Shown: piece after piece, positions 10,299 through 21,372 of the stretch
How the letters are laid out: every line of letters starts with the position of its first letter
How positions within the stretch are numbered: the first letter of the stretch is position 1
Assembly: GCA_015680685.1 (NCBI GenBank)
Contig: MNCI01020454.1
Coordinates: 7,337 to 71,336 of the forward strand
Direction: 5' to 3'
Length of the DNA: 64,000 nucleotides
Source: Gnetum montanum
Taxonomy: Eukaryota; Streptophyta; Gnetopsida; Gnetales; Gnetaceae
Position numbers and translations under genes: made by a program
The notes under the pieces: model-generated
Seen by the model: the letters and a program-made list of their open reading frames with translations, nothing else
Database searches by the model: none
What the model was told of the DNA's origin: nothing

Positions 10299-11137
10299 TT
10301 AGTGCACTATAGTCCAGGAGATGAAGTTAACCATAACAATCATTGTCTTCCCAATTACACATATGAAATGGAAAGGTATGGTTAAGTGCAACTAATGCAT
10401 ATGATTTTTATCATTTTTATATTTTATGTTCTAAGTTGCCTAAGAATAAAAAATAAAGAATTATATATTTAATTGCTAATTTACTCTAACCAACTAACAT
10501 TTAACTAATCCTAACATAAGCATCCATTTCCACTTACCGTACAAATCTTGAACATGTTTAACGCTATTGGGTTACCAAATGTTAAGTGTTACTGGGATTA
10601 CCAAGCACCAAGTGTATGCTCAAAGTGGTCGAACTTATGTGCTTGATTAATTGTTATTTAATCTATATTAATCTAGCTTAATTTAATTACTTTAATTACT
10701 TAAAGCATTAAAGGAAATTGCTTAAAATATTAAATGTATAAAGGAAATAATTAATCTATTTCAAAGTGTTGCAAGGTTTATTAGAAAGCTTGTCTTTATT
10801 GTTGCACACACTACAATGCTCAAGTATAGTAGTGCTCAAATAAAGATCTGTACACTTTTTGACTCCTACTACGAACACTTAGAAAATATTCTAACTTTCA
10901 AGTGGAAAAATTGCTAGAGCTTCACTACAACTATGAGACTTATGCCATAAATGTAGTTGGTGAGCACATATTTATAGGCAAAATAGGGAGCCCCATCGAA
11001 GAGGTTGCATTGATGTCATCTCATCGATGTAGCCACCCATGACCCTTTATCAAGTTCCATCCATGAAATTTGACTAGATTGTATATGAATGCTTATGATT
11101 CATATGGTTGAACGTAGGAGATACCCACTACTCATCA
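10299..11137 (-). repeat. Related LTR fragment, minus orientation
   Basis: The segment parallels the LTR at 9459-10298 (TTACCGTACA, GGGATTACCAAGC, TGCAAGGTTTATTAGAAAG, the AATAAAGA site, GACTCCTACT) but is strongly diverged. It ends in the same CTCATCA terminus at 11131-11137 and has a TATA-like box near 10970 on the minus strand. Its start is missing, as if the 3458-10298 element inserted into it. No gag or polypurine tract adjoins the right end. Confidence 0.65.
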
Positions 11138-12589
11138 ACGTATTTTTTATAAGAAAAAGAATCATTAAGCATTCATATTCAATAAACATTACATTTATAT
11201 GATTAATAATTACTATAAATTCAAGAATAAATTTTTGCTATTGAATTTACACCTATTCATACCTTGTTCAAAGTTTAAAAGTAACATTGTTAACATTGTA
11301 GATCAATGAAATTTAACAAAACAAACTTAAAAATTTGTAATTAGTTATTATGAAGATAAACAAATAATAGTATTTATCATATTTTTACTTTATACATATA
11401 TAAACTCTTTTCCATTATAAATGACATATTTCTATATCTTTGTGCATTTTTGAATATTTTTAAAAATTTCTAAAGTATGTTTCATGCAGAAAAGTAGGAA
11501 AAATGCATAATTTACTCATCAAATTCTAAGTCTAAACATGATGGACCTATGATGGTGGTGTCCACGTAGGCTTCTAGCAAGTGTCTAGCTATTGGAGCAA
11601 CAATACCCTATAGGACCATGTGGCTAAGCTAGAAGAGAAGTGACAGTGATGTGCTATGGGGTGGTATGACTTGTATGGGAAGGTACAACAAGAGGATGTG
11701 GTGTCCATCCATGGAAGATGATCCAACATGGGATTGACAAATATATATGGGCATGAATGACGGGCATCGTAATGATAGAGAATGGATGATGGGAGCTCCA
11801 TGTAGATGATGATGGATGATGCAATATGGGGCACATATTGTATGGGGCTGGATAGCAATGCAAGAAAGTAGTTTCTTCAAGCTTCGTTCTCCTTTGACTT
11901 GTTACTTGCCAAATCAATATTGTGTGCCCATTGACACTACCCTTGTTACCCAATCTAATCATTCAACTTGTTCTCAAAAATATAAATGAATCATCTATTC
12001 TTGAAAGTGTGTATTTTAGCAGCACTTCATAAATAAATAAAAATATGAATTTGCAATAATAATTTAACAATTTGTTTTCTAGGAATAGTTTGTTCTAAAA
12101 TTTTTTTTTAACATCTACAATAATTAGGACTTTGAAAAGAAGATTTGTCAAAAAAATCATAACAAGCTTTAAAAAATCATTAGAAAATTGTAGGGCCTTT
12201 AGAAACAAAATTGATGAGAAAAACATCTTAAGGATTTTAGAACGGAAAGAAAAATCAATCTCAAGGTCTTTGGAAAGAATTTCTTTTGTGTCTCTTTAAA
12301 AAATAGAATACTTAAGGCCTATGAAAAGAACATGGGCAAAGGGCTCAAACCCATAAACCTAACTTTGTTAATTTTTGACATTACCATTATGCTATCACAT
12401 TGGTATGTGCAAATTAATTGATTGTTAAAATATATATTCAAATGATTATAATGATCCCACCGAAGTAGCAAGAAGCGATTTAATCACTCTAGGAAAATCC
12501 GAAACAAGGGTTAATCTAAAACATCTCTCATTATGAAACGGACCAATGATTGGTACATAGAATGCCTATTTTTATGGTTGCATCTGTCA
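11138..12589. other. AT-rich intergenic stretch, nothing recognised
   Basis: No coding region, LTR terminus or clear tandem array was seen. The overlapping minus-strand ORFs at 11589-11962 lie over GATG/CATC-rich sequence and have no recognisable domain. The segment may be ancient repeat debris. Confidence 0.5.
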
Positions 12590-12765
12590 AAATGCATCAG
12601 ACAAGCCATGCGAGTACTTTTTTGGTACACTGACTTATCCACGTGACGGTAGCTGCCACTGTCTGCCCATGTCAAAATACATGAAGCACTTTTTGATACA
12701 CCGACTCATCCACGTGACGTGAGACGTGACCTGCCACTATCTGCCTGCATCAGCCAAAATGAGAG
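12590..12765. promoter_or_regulatory. Duplicated ~80-bp segment with two G-boxes
   Basis: Two adjacent diverged copies share TGTCAAAATRCAT, TTTTTGRTACAC, GACT(T/C)ATCCACGTGAC and the ending CTGCCACT(G/A)TCTGCC. Each contains CCACGTGAC, a G-box core recognised by plant bZIP and bHLH factors. They lie 1.6-1.7 kb upstream of the xylosidase start codon. A regulatory role is inferred only. Confidence 0.5.
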
Positions 12766-14182
12766 GAATTTTTTAAAGTAACTTTAAAGGTCTGCACGGT
12801 AGTTGCTTTGTTGCAGAAATGTTTTTTTATAGCATGTCCATGTTCATTACACCAAAACAATATTCTTCGTCTCCGACCAAAATTAAACACTAAAAGAAGT
12901 AGTTGAGCTAGCAATGCCGTTCCTGAGTTGCTAACCGCTGAGCCTAATTCAAACGCTAAAATGCTGATGCTATTCACGAATGAAGGCCGGCCGTCAAGAA
13001 TCGAGTTATTGGAGATGTCGTAGCTTCTTCTGTTGCTGTCCCGACCCGACGTGACGGATATTTTGTGATTAAAATATTTACCCATTCACACGGCGTCAAA
13101 ATAAAAAGTTACTACTCCTATCCAGCTTTCTACATGCACGGTTCACCGTGGAAGTCTTCTTATTCGTACGTTCTACAATGATGTGGGTTACTAACAGGAT
13201 AGTTCAATTGTGATTCCATTTCTGTTTGTAAAGCTTTAATTACTAAATTGCCTCAGTCTGACCTACAAAAATTACGAACGGTACAGATGGAACTGAAATT
13301 GAAATTAAAATTTTATAAGTCTGTAGATGAATTTTGAAAATATTTTAAAGAAAATTACTATATATTTTTGGTCATATTTAAAACAAATTAACCAAATTTA
13401 TAACATGGTAGAAGTTCCCCCAAAATTTAAAGCCAAATGCACCCTGCCGGTTGATAACTGCAGATTGAGTTATTTAATGAATAGGATGATCAGCAACTTT
13501 GATCAAACCAAAATAATATCTGAATGAACCCTTAATATCCATTTTCAAGTTCAGAAAAATTTTGATGTAGCTTGCTTATTTACTGGAGTTTTGAGTGTTT
13601 GTTTGTTTCTTTTTACTACTCTTTCATTCTGGGGGGTGTTGGACCCCGAAAAGAAGTTCTATTGATATTAACAGTGTATCAGTTACAGTAACCTGAACAA
13701 GACATAGGGTTAAGGGGAAGGGGGAAGCCGAGAGCACTATGCATGAAACTGGGGACCAGCGACCAGCCTTATAAATAAACAAGTGGTCGCTTATAAATAA
13801 ACAAGTATTAAGGAAGGAAACCGAATTCGGGCACCACCAAACCAAACGCGGCCCAAAACTCTTTCAAGTTCCGGAGAATCTGCTTGGTGCCCTCTGATTT
13901 CAAAGCATTCGGATTAGGGAGATAAAACACGTGTTGTAACTGTGCAATAATAAAGAAAAACACCATGGCAAACTGGCAGCGTCGGTTTGATCACTGCTGT
14001 AATGTGATTTCTTTGAGATGTGTGACCGTTGTTGTAGATAGACATGAAGCGTAGGGATGGCTCCATATCTGTAACCATTTTTATCCGTTATTGTTTCAAC
14101 TGCGTGAAGGTTTCTGAAGTTGCACCTGTTTTTGAGGCTGCATTTGTTTCCGGCGTGACGAGCAGCAGAAGCTGGAATCGGC
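12766..14182 (+). promoter_or_regulatory. Upstream region of the xylosidase gene
   Basis: No transposon signature was seen between the G-box duplication and the TATA box, so this looks like native promoter DNA. A palindromic ACACGTGT G-box lies at about 13927-13934, some 255 bp upstream of the TATA box. ORFs here (12750-13085 minus, 13327-13527 plus, 13624-13845 minus) are short and unsupported. Confidence 0.45.
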
Positions 14183-14190
14183 TGTATATA
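14183..14190 (+). promoter_or_regulatory. Putative TATA box of the xylosidase gene; two-codon upstream ORF nearby
   Basis: TGTATATA lies about 140 bp before the start codon, implying transcription from around 14215 and a leader of about 110 nt. The leader would contain one upstream ATG, at 14226, followed at once by GCC and a stop (ATG-GCC-TAG, 14226-14234). Such a minimal upstream ORF could slightly lower translation. Confidence 0.5.
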
Positions 14191-14327
14191 CGTTACAACT
14201 TACAAAGAGAAACAGAGTGCAAGGCATGGCCTAGTCCTAGGGTTAGAGCAGAACAGAGGAGGAGGCGTTGAGCAGTGTGGACTGTGCAGTGCAAGAGCAG
14301 CGGAAACAGCAATCATAGGAAGTAATA

Positions 14328-17300
14328 ATGGAGGAAGGCATTCCACAGTACGGCCACAGAGCAACAGCACTGGCACTGGTGATAATGTGCGTATGCTGCT
14401 GGATAATGGCAGTTGCAGTTGGAGCGGAGGAGGCAGGACAGGGGCATTATGCGTGCGAGGAAGAGGGAGCGGCTCACAAGTATGGTTTCTGCGATGCAGG
14501 AAAGAGCATACAGGAGCGTGTGGCAGACTTGGTAAGCAGATTGCAAATGCAGGAGAAGGTGTCGCAGCTGGTTAATGATGCGGATGGTTTGCCAAGGCTT
14601 GGAATTCCAGGCTACCAGTGGTGGTCTGAGTCGCTGCACGGGGTTTCCAAATGGGGCTACGGCATCCGTTTTGAAGGATCCTTCCGGTACGCTACCAGTT
14701 TCCCTCAAGTCATTCTCTCCGCTGCCTCCTTCAACGCCTCTCTCTGGTATCTCATTGGTCAGGTAGGTACCTGCGTAGCCACATTCTCTTGTTTCCTTGA
14801 TCCTCTTCCGAAATTTGGAATATATATATATATATATATAATAAATGCTCGCTTCTGCTGCTAAGCTGCGTTTCCTTGCCTATCGCGGGCCACTCGATTT
14901 AACTCATTAATATACCTCCATCTGCAAATTCTGTGTTGCTTTGCAATAACTTTGAATCCTTGATCCAAAGCTTTATTCTGAACTGAAGATCCATAGGATT
15001 GATGTTACATTTTCATAAAAAATAAACACAAACTCTAAATTTTACAATAAGGCAACAAAATTAAATCATATAAATTTTTTGCTATAATATTATGAAGCTA
15101 TTTAAAGTGGGTAGTTACAGCACAGGAAAAAATATATGCAACTCATCCTGAAAAGCTTTTGTCCTGCACAACAGGTATGATCTTCTGGGAAGAGTTAAAT
15201 CCATCTTCCACTTTAAAAGTTATTGGAATACTTGTTAAGAGATAGTGACCTTTTTATATCTAATTTATTACATTTAATGTGATATAAATAAAATTGTTAT
15301 TGGCTTTCTATATTAAATTATAATTTTATTAAAACCTTCTACTTAATGAACTGGTCAATATGCTTAGAATTTCTCTGCAGTTCCAAGAAATATTCTATTT
15401 TCTCAACTCTTGCAAATACCAACCAGTCTTATAAATTCTTAATAGCTGCTTTAATGCTTTAAAGAATTTATTTTCAACGTTACTCATCCACCTGTATTAC
15501 TTGAAGTCAGTCATTCTTTAAATCCCGGATGCCAATTGATATATTCAAAGCAAACCTATTATAATAGCATTAACTGAATCAATCCATCCCTCATCAGGTA
15601 TCAGTCTATCAGCACTGCTTGGAATAAGTTAATTAATCTTGAATTGAGGAACATGATACTGTAAGAGAGAGTCTTGGCAAAACTTTGGTTGAAGATGTTA
15701 AGCAAGAAACAATTTTGCAGGGGCTTTGTTATCTGTATCTCAAAATTATCTGTTATTTGGATTCACAGCCATTTTTATTCATTTAAGAAACCAAATAGGC
15801 TCTCATCATCTTTCCCATAAGACACAGCGTTCATTAATATACTGATAGTAGCATATTTGCAAATAGACGTATCTTTTTATTTCATCAATCCTTTGTTCAC
15901 ATTCAAATAAAATACAATATTAACTGTAAATTTCTTTCATCTTGATCCTTTCTTCTTGGGCCACTGCATTGATGATATTTTTAACTTTTTTGAAATGTCT
16001 GTGAAACTTTCTGCTGTGCTTTACCGGAAAGTAAGTTGCCAGTTTCCAATGTTTGCGCAAGGGGTTATGTTTGCCTAATCAGGGTTTAGGTTTACTGTTT
16101 AATATGGCACTTCTCAAGGTTGGGCTACATTGCAGTTGCACTTGTATCTAACAAAACAAAACAAACATTTGTGCTGTGTGAGGTTAGGCAACTGGAACAG
16201 AGGCCAGAGCATTTTTCAATGATGGACATGCATCGGGGCTGACGTTTTGGTCTCCCAATATCAACATATTCAGAGATCCTCGATGGGGAAGAGGGCAGGA
16301 GACCCCTGGCGAAGATCCCCTGCTCACAGGTAGTTACTCTGTGGCTTATGTCCGGGGCCTTCAAGGAGAAACACCTGCACAGAGCCTTTCCCATGCCCCT
16401 TTTCCTGCAGAGCTAAGAGCGTCAGCATGCTGTAAGCATTTTACAGCTTACGATTTGGAGAATTGGCAGGGCAATTCCCGCTTTTCATTCGATGCCTTGG
16501 TTAGTTAAACTGAAGTCCAATCATTTCTTTAGAAAGTCATTAATTTTCTTTTTCCTCTCCCCAAATGAAAATGTCTTTGAACGCATTATAATCCGCAGGT
16601 GAGCAAACAAGATCTGATGGATACATACCAACCACCATTCAAGAGCTGCATCGAGCAAGGACGATCCAGTGGCATCATGTGTTCCTATAACAGTGTCAAT
16701 GGAATCCCTGCATGTGCGGATTACAACCTTCTCACAGAAACTGCAAGAAAAGAATGGGGTTTTCAAGGGTACTTTATCAAATGTTCTATTTTTAAAGATG
16801 TTCCCTGTTCGATGAATCTAATCCCATTATTGCTAATTTTGCTTTGGTATCCTGCTGTTGGCAGTTATATTACATCAGACTGTGATGCTGTTTCTATCAT
16901 ATACACTGCTCATAACTACACTCACACACCAGAGGATGCTGTAGCTGATGTTTTGAAAGCAGGTATCCCTTCTCCCCAGCATGAACTTTACAGAGGAATT
17001 CTACTACATGCAACGGATTTAGGCTAGGATACCTCCGTTCTTTTATCTTCAAAAACACACAAATCCTCTCAATGAATCAACAACTTTGCTCTGCAAGAAA
17101 TAATAAAATTTACAACTATCAAGGAAAAAGCTAAACAGACCTAAGCCAATAGGGTATGTTCTTTTGAAGCTGTTCTCAAATTTCTATTCTAAATAATTAT
17201 TTGCAATTATGAAGAGACAACAGTGAATGTTATTGAGCTATTACTAATATTATGATAACCTATTTTGTATTTTGTTTCATAGGTATGGATGTTAATTGCG

Positions 17301-19202
17301 GTGACTACTTGAGAAAGCACACGATATCAGCAATTGAGAAGGGAAAAGTGAAGGAATCAGACGTGGACAGGGCCCTTGGCAACTTATATTCAGTGCGAAT
17401 GCGCCTGGGGCTATTTGATAGGTCTGCAAGTCAAAAGCTGCATGGAGGATTGGGTTACAAGGATGTGTGCTCCAACAAACATCAAGAGCTCGCACTAGAC
17501 GCTGCAAGACAAGGCATTGTACTCCTCAAGAACGATGCACAGCGATTGCCCTTATCCACTGCACACATCAATTCGCTGGCTGTCATTGGACCTAATGCCA
17601 ATAATGCTACTACTCAGCTTGCCAGTTACTACGGTAACTTGGTTACAAAATCTATCGCATCTTCCACCCTCGTTGATGCTAAGATTCTTTCTCCAAAATC
17701 AAATCAAGCTACACACAACACACATTTCCCCGCTAATTCATAATGATAATTGCAGGTATCCCATGCGTCAACATAACTGTATTTGAAGGTCTTCAAAAGT
17801 ACGTGCAGAACATAGAGTATGCAGCAGGCTGCCATAACGTTGCCTGTGAATCTGACAGCAAGATAAGTGAGGCCATTGAGATCGTTAAAAATGCTGATGC
17901 AGTTGTGTTGGTGGTTGGCTTGGATCAAGATCAGGAGCGGGAGGAACTAGATCGGGTGAAATTGACTCTCCCTGGACAGCAACAGAAGCTTGTGCAACAA
18001 GTGTCACAGGCTGCAAGAAAACCTATAATCATGGTCATCTTATCAGGAGGGCCACTCGATGTTTCATTTGCTGTGCAGGATAACAACGTAGGCAGCATCA
18101 TTTGGGCTGGATATCCAGGTCAAGCCGGTGGCAAAGCAGTGGCAGAGGTCATTTTTGGAGATCATAATCCAGGTAAATGCAGTAAATATTTGTTTCAACC
18201 ACTGCAATTGGATTTAGTTAAAGGTGAGCACCATATTAAGATGATTATGATAAAAAAGCACGAGGCCGAGAATTCGAGGTTGTTTGGAGATTTGTACTTT
18301 TGTTTTCTATCATCCTTATGAATGGATTCTAATAGCTGTAAATATAATTTATCACGAGGCCGAAACGTAGAGGTTGCTTGGAGATTTGTACATTTGTTTT
18401 TTATTAGCCTCATCAGCGGATTCTAGTAGCTCTAAAAATGATATTTACCTCCGTGCATGGAGAATCCCTTCTTGGATCTATGGCCTTTCAGAATTCCTTG
18501 TACGAATGTTTTTTTAATCCATAACTGGAATGCCCTGTGTCTAAATACAGATATGTTTCAACTTTAAAGCTTTGCAATTGCATTGATGAGAATATGCCTC
18601 TTGCTTTGTTTTTCTTGTTTGATTGTGTTGCAGGTGGACGCCTACCTCTGACATGGTATCCCCAAGAATTTGCAAGGATCCCAATGACTGACATGCATAT
18701 GCGTCCTAATTCAAAGACTGGATATCCTGGAAGAACATACAGATTTTATAATGGCCACAAAGTCTTTGACTTTGGACACGGTCTCAGCTATTCACGCTAC
18801 TCTTACAAGTTCTCACATAGGATCGTCAGAAGAATTGCACTTGCACTGACCGCGGCGGCTACACAGAAATCCATTGAACAATGGGTGAGAGTGGAGCAAC
18901 TGCAATGTAAAGCGCTGGAGTTCAAATGTGATATAGAGGTGAAAAACGAGGGCAAAATGGACGGCAGCCACTCTGTTCTTCTCTACTCAAAGTCTCCTGC
19001 AACCCATGAAGGTGCCCCTATCAAACAGCTAATTGGATTTAGTAACCATTATATTAGAGCAGGGGAAACGGCCAATGTGGTGTTCGTTGTGAAGCCCTGC
19101 CAGCATTTATCTACTGTCCTAGAGAATGGTGATAGGGTCCTGGCAGTTGGATCTCATATATTGGTCGCTGGTGACTCTACAATCTCTATCAGCATACTCT
19201 GA
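14328..19202 (+). CDS. BXL: GH3 beta-D-xylosidase / alpha-L-arabinofuranosidase, secreted; 7 exons
   Basis: Exons: 14328-14762, 16188-16499, 16599-16768, 16865-16962, 17283-17633, 17756-18172 and 18634-19202. All introns are GT...AG and the 2352 nt stay in frame for 783 residues, normal for plant BXL proteins. Residues ~12-33 form a signal peptide, so the enzyme should act in the cell wall, trimming xylose or arabinose from xylan and arabinan. The GH3 N-terminal domain shows F-C-D near 50, [24 protein letters not shown] and the nucleophile loop T-S-D-C-D-A-V (catalytic Asp ~311). The GH3 C-terminal domain follows (V-V-L-V-V-G-L-D, with the likely acid/base Glu in Q-E-R-E-E-L-D-R, and [10 protein letters not shown]). 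A fibronectin-III-like tail starts near L-E-F-K-C-D. N-glycosylation sequons are present. The first ATG of the exon is the only start giving the signal peptide. Exon 2 was recovered from intron-flanked sequence by its family motifs. No stops or frameshifts. The exact paralogue is not determined. Confidence 0.95.
14763..16187 (+). other. Intron 1 of the xylosidase gene
   Basis: A 1425-bp AT-rich intron, the longest in the gene (others 96-461 bp). Donor CAG/GTAGGT is strong; the acceptor GGTTAG/GCA has a weak pyrimidine tract. A short (TA)n microsatellite lies at about 14820-14841. No embedded element was seen. Confidence 0.85.
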
Positions 19203-19418
19203 TCTCTCTATCCATTATATCCGTCAATCATACTCTGATGTCTTTATGATCTTCCTGAGTTCTCTGTCACCATGAGTCCCAATCCGTTATTTCTTAAAAG
19301 AAGTAACAGATTCCCTGGCGTTATGTATCAACCATCATGGCTGATTGAGTCCGTACTCGTACATATTTTCGCAATTCCAATTATCCTAAAATAACATCAC
19401 CACACTTTATATGGTAAA
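19203..19418 (+). other. 3' flank of the xylosidase gene
   Basis: Only 216 bp separate the stop codon from the outer end of a chromovirus LTR pointing the opposite way. The native 3' UTR and poly(A) site must lie here or read into the LTR antisense. AAAATAACA at about 19388 is the only loosely signal-like word; no AATAAA is present. Confidence 0.5.
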
Positions 19419-20268
19419 TGGTGAGGACCAAGCTTTAATAACCTAAAGTCCAGTTTCAACCTTCAAACTTGCAAATTCATTTGAGAAAATAAGAAAGAAA
19501 CGGTTCTTTATTTTTGCTAGAAAGTTGGAAGGAAAATACAAATGCTAGAAGCAAACATCTCAAGGATAGACTAGAGCTCAAGAAAACCCCAACACATTCA
19601 CATTCAAGATTGCTATGAAGCCTCACAATATGAAAGCTCAATTAGAGCTCAATCTCACTTTCTTTGGCTCACTACATACTCTCTCAATTCTCTCAAACTC
19701 TTCTTTTGCAAATGAAAAGCCTTGATGCCTATTTATAATTTTCTTGGTACCAAAAATACAAATTTATGTCCATTGCTTTACATAGGAGATATCTTGGACG
19801 TGTGGGAGATGTCCCAACCAAGAGCTATCAGATATAGAGGAGACTTCTTTCAGTTTTCATAGATGTCTTTGAGGAGACTTCTTTCAGTTTTCATAGATGT
19901 CTTTGAGGAGACATCTTTGAACAATGGGAGACTTCTTTGCTCTAGATAAGATGTAAACATCTTTCTTGAATGCCAACAAAAATGTAGGAGACATCTATCA
20001 CCTTTAGGAGACATTTGTCTTTAGTAGTAGACATCTATCTCTAGGAAGAGACATCTTGACTTCCATGAAAATGTCTTCTAGGCTTAAATTGCTAAAACTA
20101 AGACTTCTTTTGAAAGTCCTAACAAGCCAAATGCAACTCCAATTGTCTTCTCATCCCTTGGAACATTGAAAACAACACAAAAACACAGAACACACCTAAA
20201 CTACAAATAACACACACAAAATCATCATTTATTGAAGAGATGACATGGTCTAGATGATATCCTCATCA
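19419..20268 (-). repeat. 3' LTR of a minus-strand chromovirus
   Basis: Termini are TGGTGAGG...CCTCATCA, an imperfect 8-bp inverted repeat. On the minus strand a TATA box (TATAAATAGGC) lies at about 19729-19737 and an AATAAA at about 19505. A purine tract (AAGGGTAGGAGAGA) precedes the LTR start at 20269-20285. U3 is crowded with AGATGTCT/AGACATCT words and holds a perfect ~37-bp tandem duplication at 19838-19911. The LTR at 47500-48192 shares termini and words, so both belong to one lineage. Confidence 0.8.
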
Positions 20269-20285
20269 TCTCTCCTACCCTTAAA
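20269..20285 (-). promoter_or_regulatory. Polypurine tract of the minus-strand chromovirus
   Basis: Read on the minus strand, AAGGGTAGGAGAGA directly precedes the LTR start TGATGAGGATATC. Pol's last codons lie about 40 bp upstream at 20308. Confidence 0.6.
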
Positions 20286-20307
20286 TTAAAACTTGTTTTC
20301 AAGTTGG

Positions 20308-21372
20308 CTATACACGTGTGATAGCATTGAGCCTCCACAAAGCCAAGTCCTTCTCATGAACCCAAATTGCATTTTCAGGTCCCTCATCATTCCAATGCAT
20401 CAGATACTCTTGCATCTTTCGATTCCTTATGCTTCTAGCTTCCATTGCTTGCAGAAAAATAGGTTTTCTTGATGGTTTGGATGACTTTGGATCTTCTAGT
20501 GCATCTTTAAGGATTTCAAGACTATCCTCCAAGTCAAATGTAAACACCTTGCCATGAAAATGGCACAAATTTGAAACATTGAATACACAAGAAAATGAAA
20601 AATGTTTAGGAATATTAAGCTCATAAGCATTGTCATTCACTTTGGCCCTGATCTAAAATGGACCAATCTTCTTGGACTTGAGCTTGGAGAAAACATTCCT
20701 TAGTCTCTTCTTGCCCAAATGGAGCCATACATAATCTCCAACATTGAAGATCACCTTCTTCTTTCCCAAGTTCTTGGTAGCAGCAACTTCCTTTGTCTTG
20801 TCTTCAAGTTTTGTCTTCATTTGCTTATGCAAGTTTTGCATGCCTCTCACAAAATCTAAGCCAATATAGGCACAATCATTAAATTATCTCAAATCATTTA
20901 CCGTCCTAGAAGCATAACCATAGTTTGCCTCAAATGGACTCTTCCCAATGCTAGAGTGAAAAAAATTATTGTAACTAAACTCAACACATGACAAGACATT
21001 TTTCCATCTATTAGGTTGATCCTCAGAGAGATACCTTAAAATTTTGAATAATGATCCATTTACAACTTCAGTTTGACCATCAATTTCTGGATGATGGACA
21101 TTAGAAAAGGACAATTTGGTACCCAACAATTTCCACAATGACCTCCAAATATAGTTTGTAAATTTAACATCTCTATCACTTATAATGTTCAATGGGAGAC
21201 CATGTAATCTTATAACATTTTGAAAATACAAGTGAGCAACATAAGATGCATCATTACCTTTTTTATAAGGAATAAAATGGATCATTTTAGTGAATCTATC
21301 AATAAAAAAAATGGAATCATAACCAACTTGTGTCTTGGGAAGCCCACAAACAAAATCCATAGAGACACTTCT
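20308..21372 (-). pseudogene. Chromovirus integrase core, GPY/F module and chromodomain (C-terminal pol)
   Basis: On the minus strand, 21372-20884 reads as an integrase core with an apparently complete catalytic triad: Asp in M-D-F-V-C-G-L-P, Asp in S-D-R-D-V-K-F and Glu in D-G-Q-T-E. Then 20850-20653 holds the G-D-Y-V-W-L and K-I-G-P-F (GPY/F) module. The last segment ends in a chromodomain (R-N-R-K-M-Q-E-Y-L-M-H-W near 20400 and N-A-I-W-V-H-E-K-D-L). Chromodomains steer chromoviral integration to particular chromatin. Only one stop (TAG at 20652, likely from CAG) and a small frame gap break it. The N-terminal zinc domain is now 23 kb away at 44780-45083 because the giant element inserted between them. 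Confidence 0.85.

Noticed and set aside
11589-11962. Three overlapping minus-strand ORFs of 83-102 codons
   Set aside because: Overlapping in three frames over a GATG/CATC-rich stretch, no domain, no start context, no splice pattern.
16125-16394. 89-codon minus-strand ORF
   Set aside because: Shadow of xylosidase exon 2, which carries unmistakable GH3 motifs on the plus strand.
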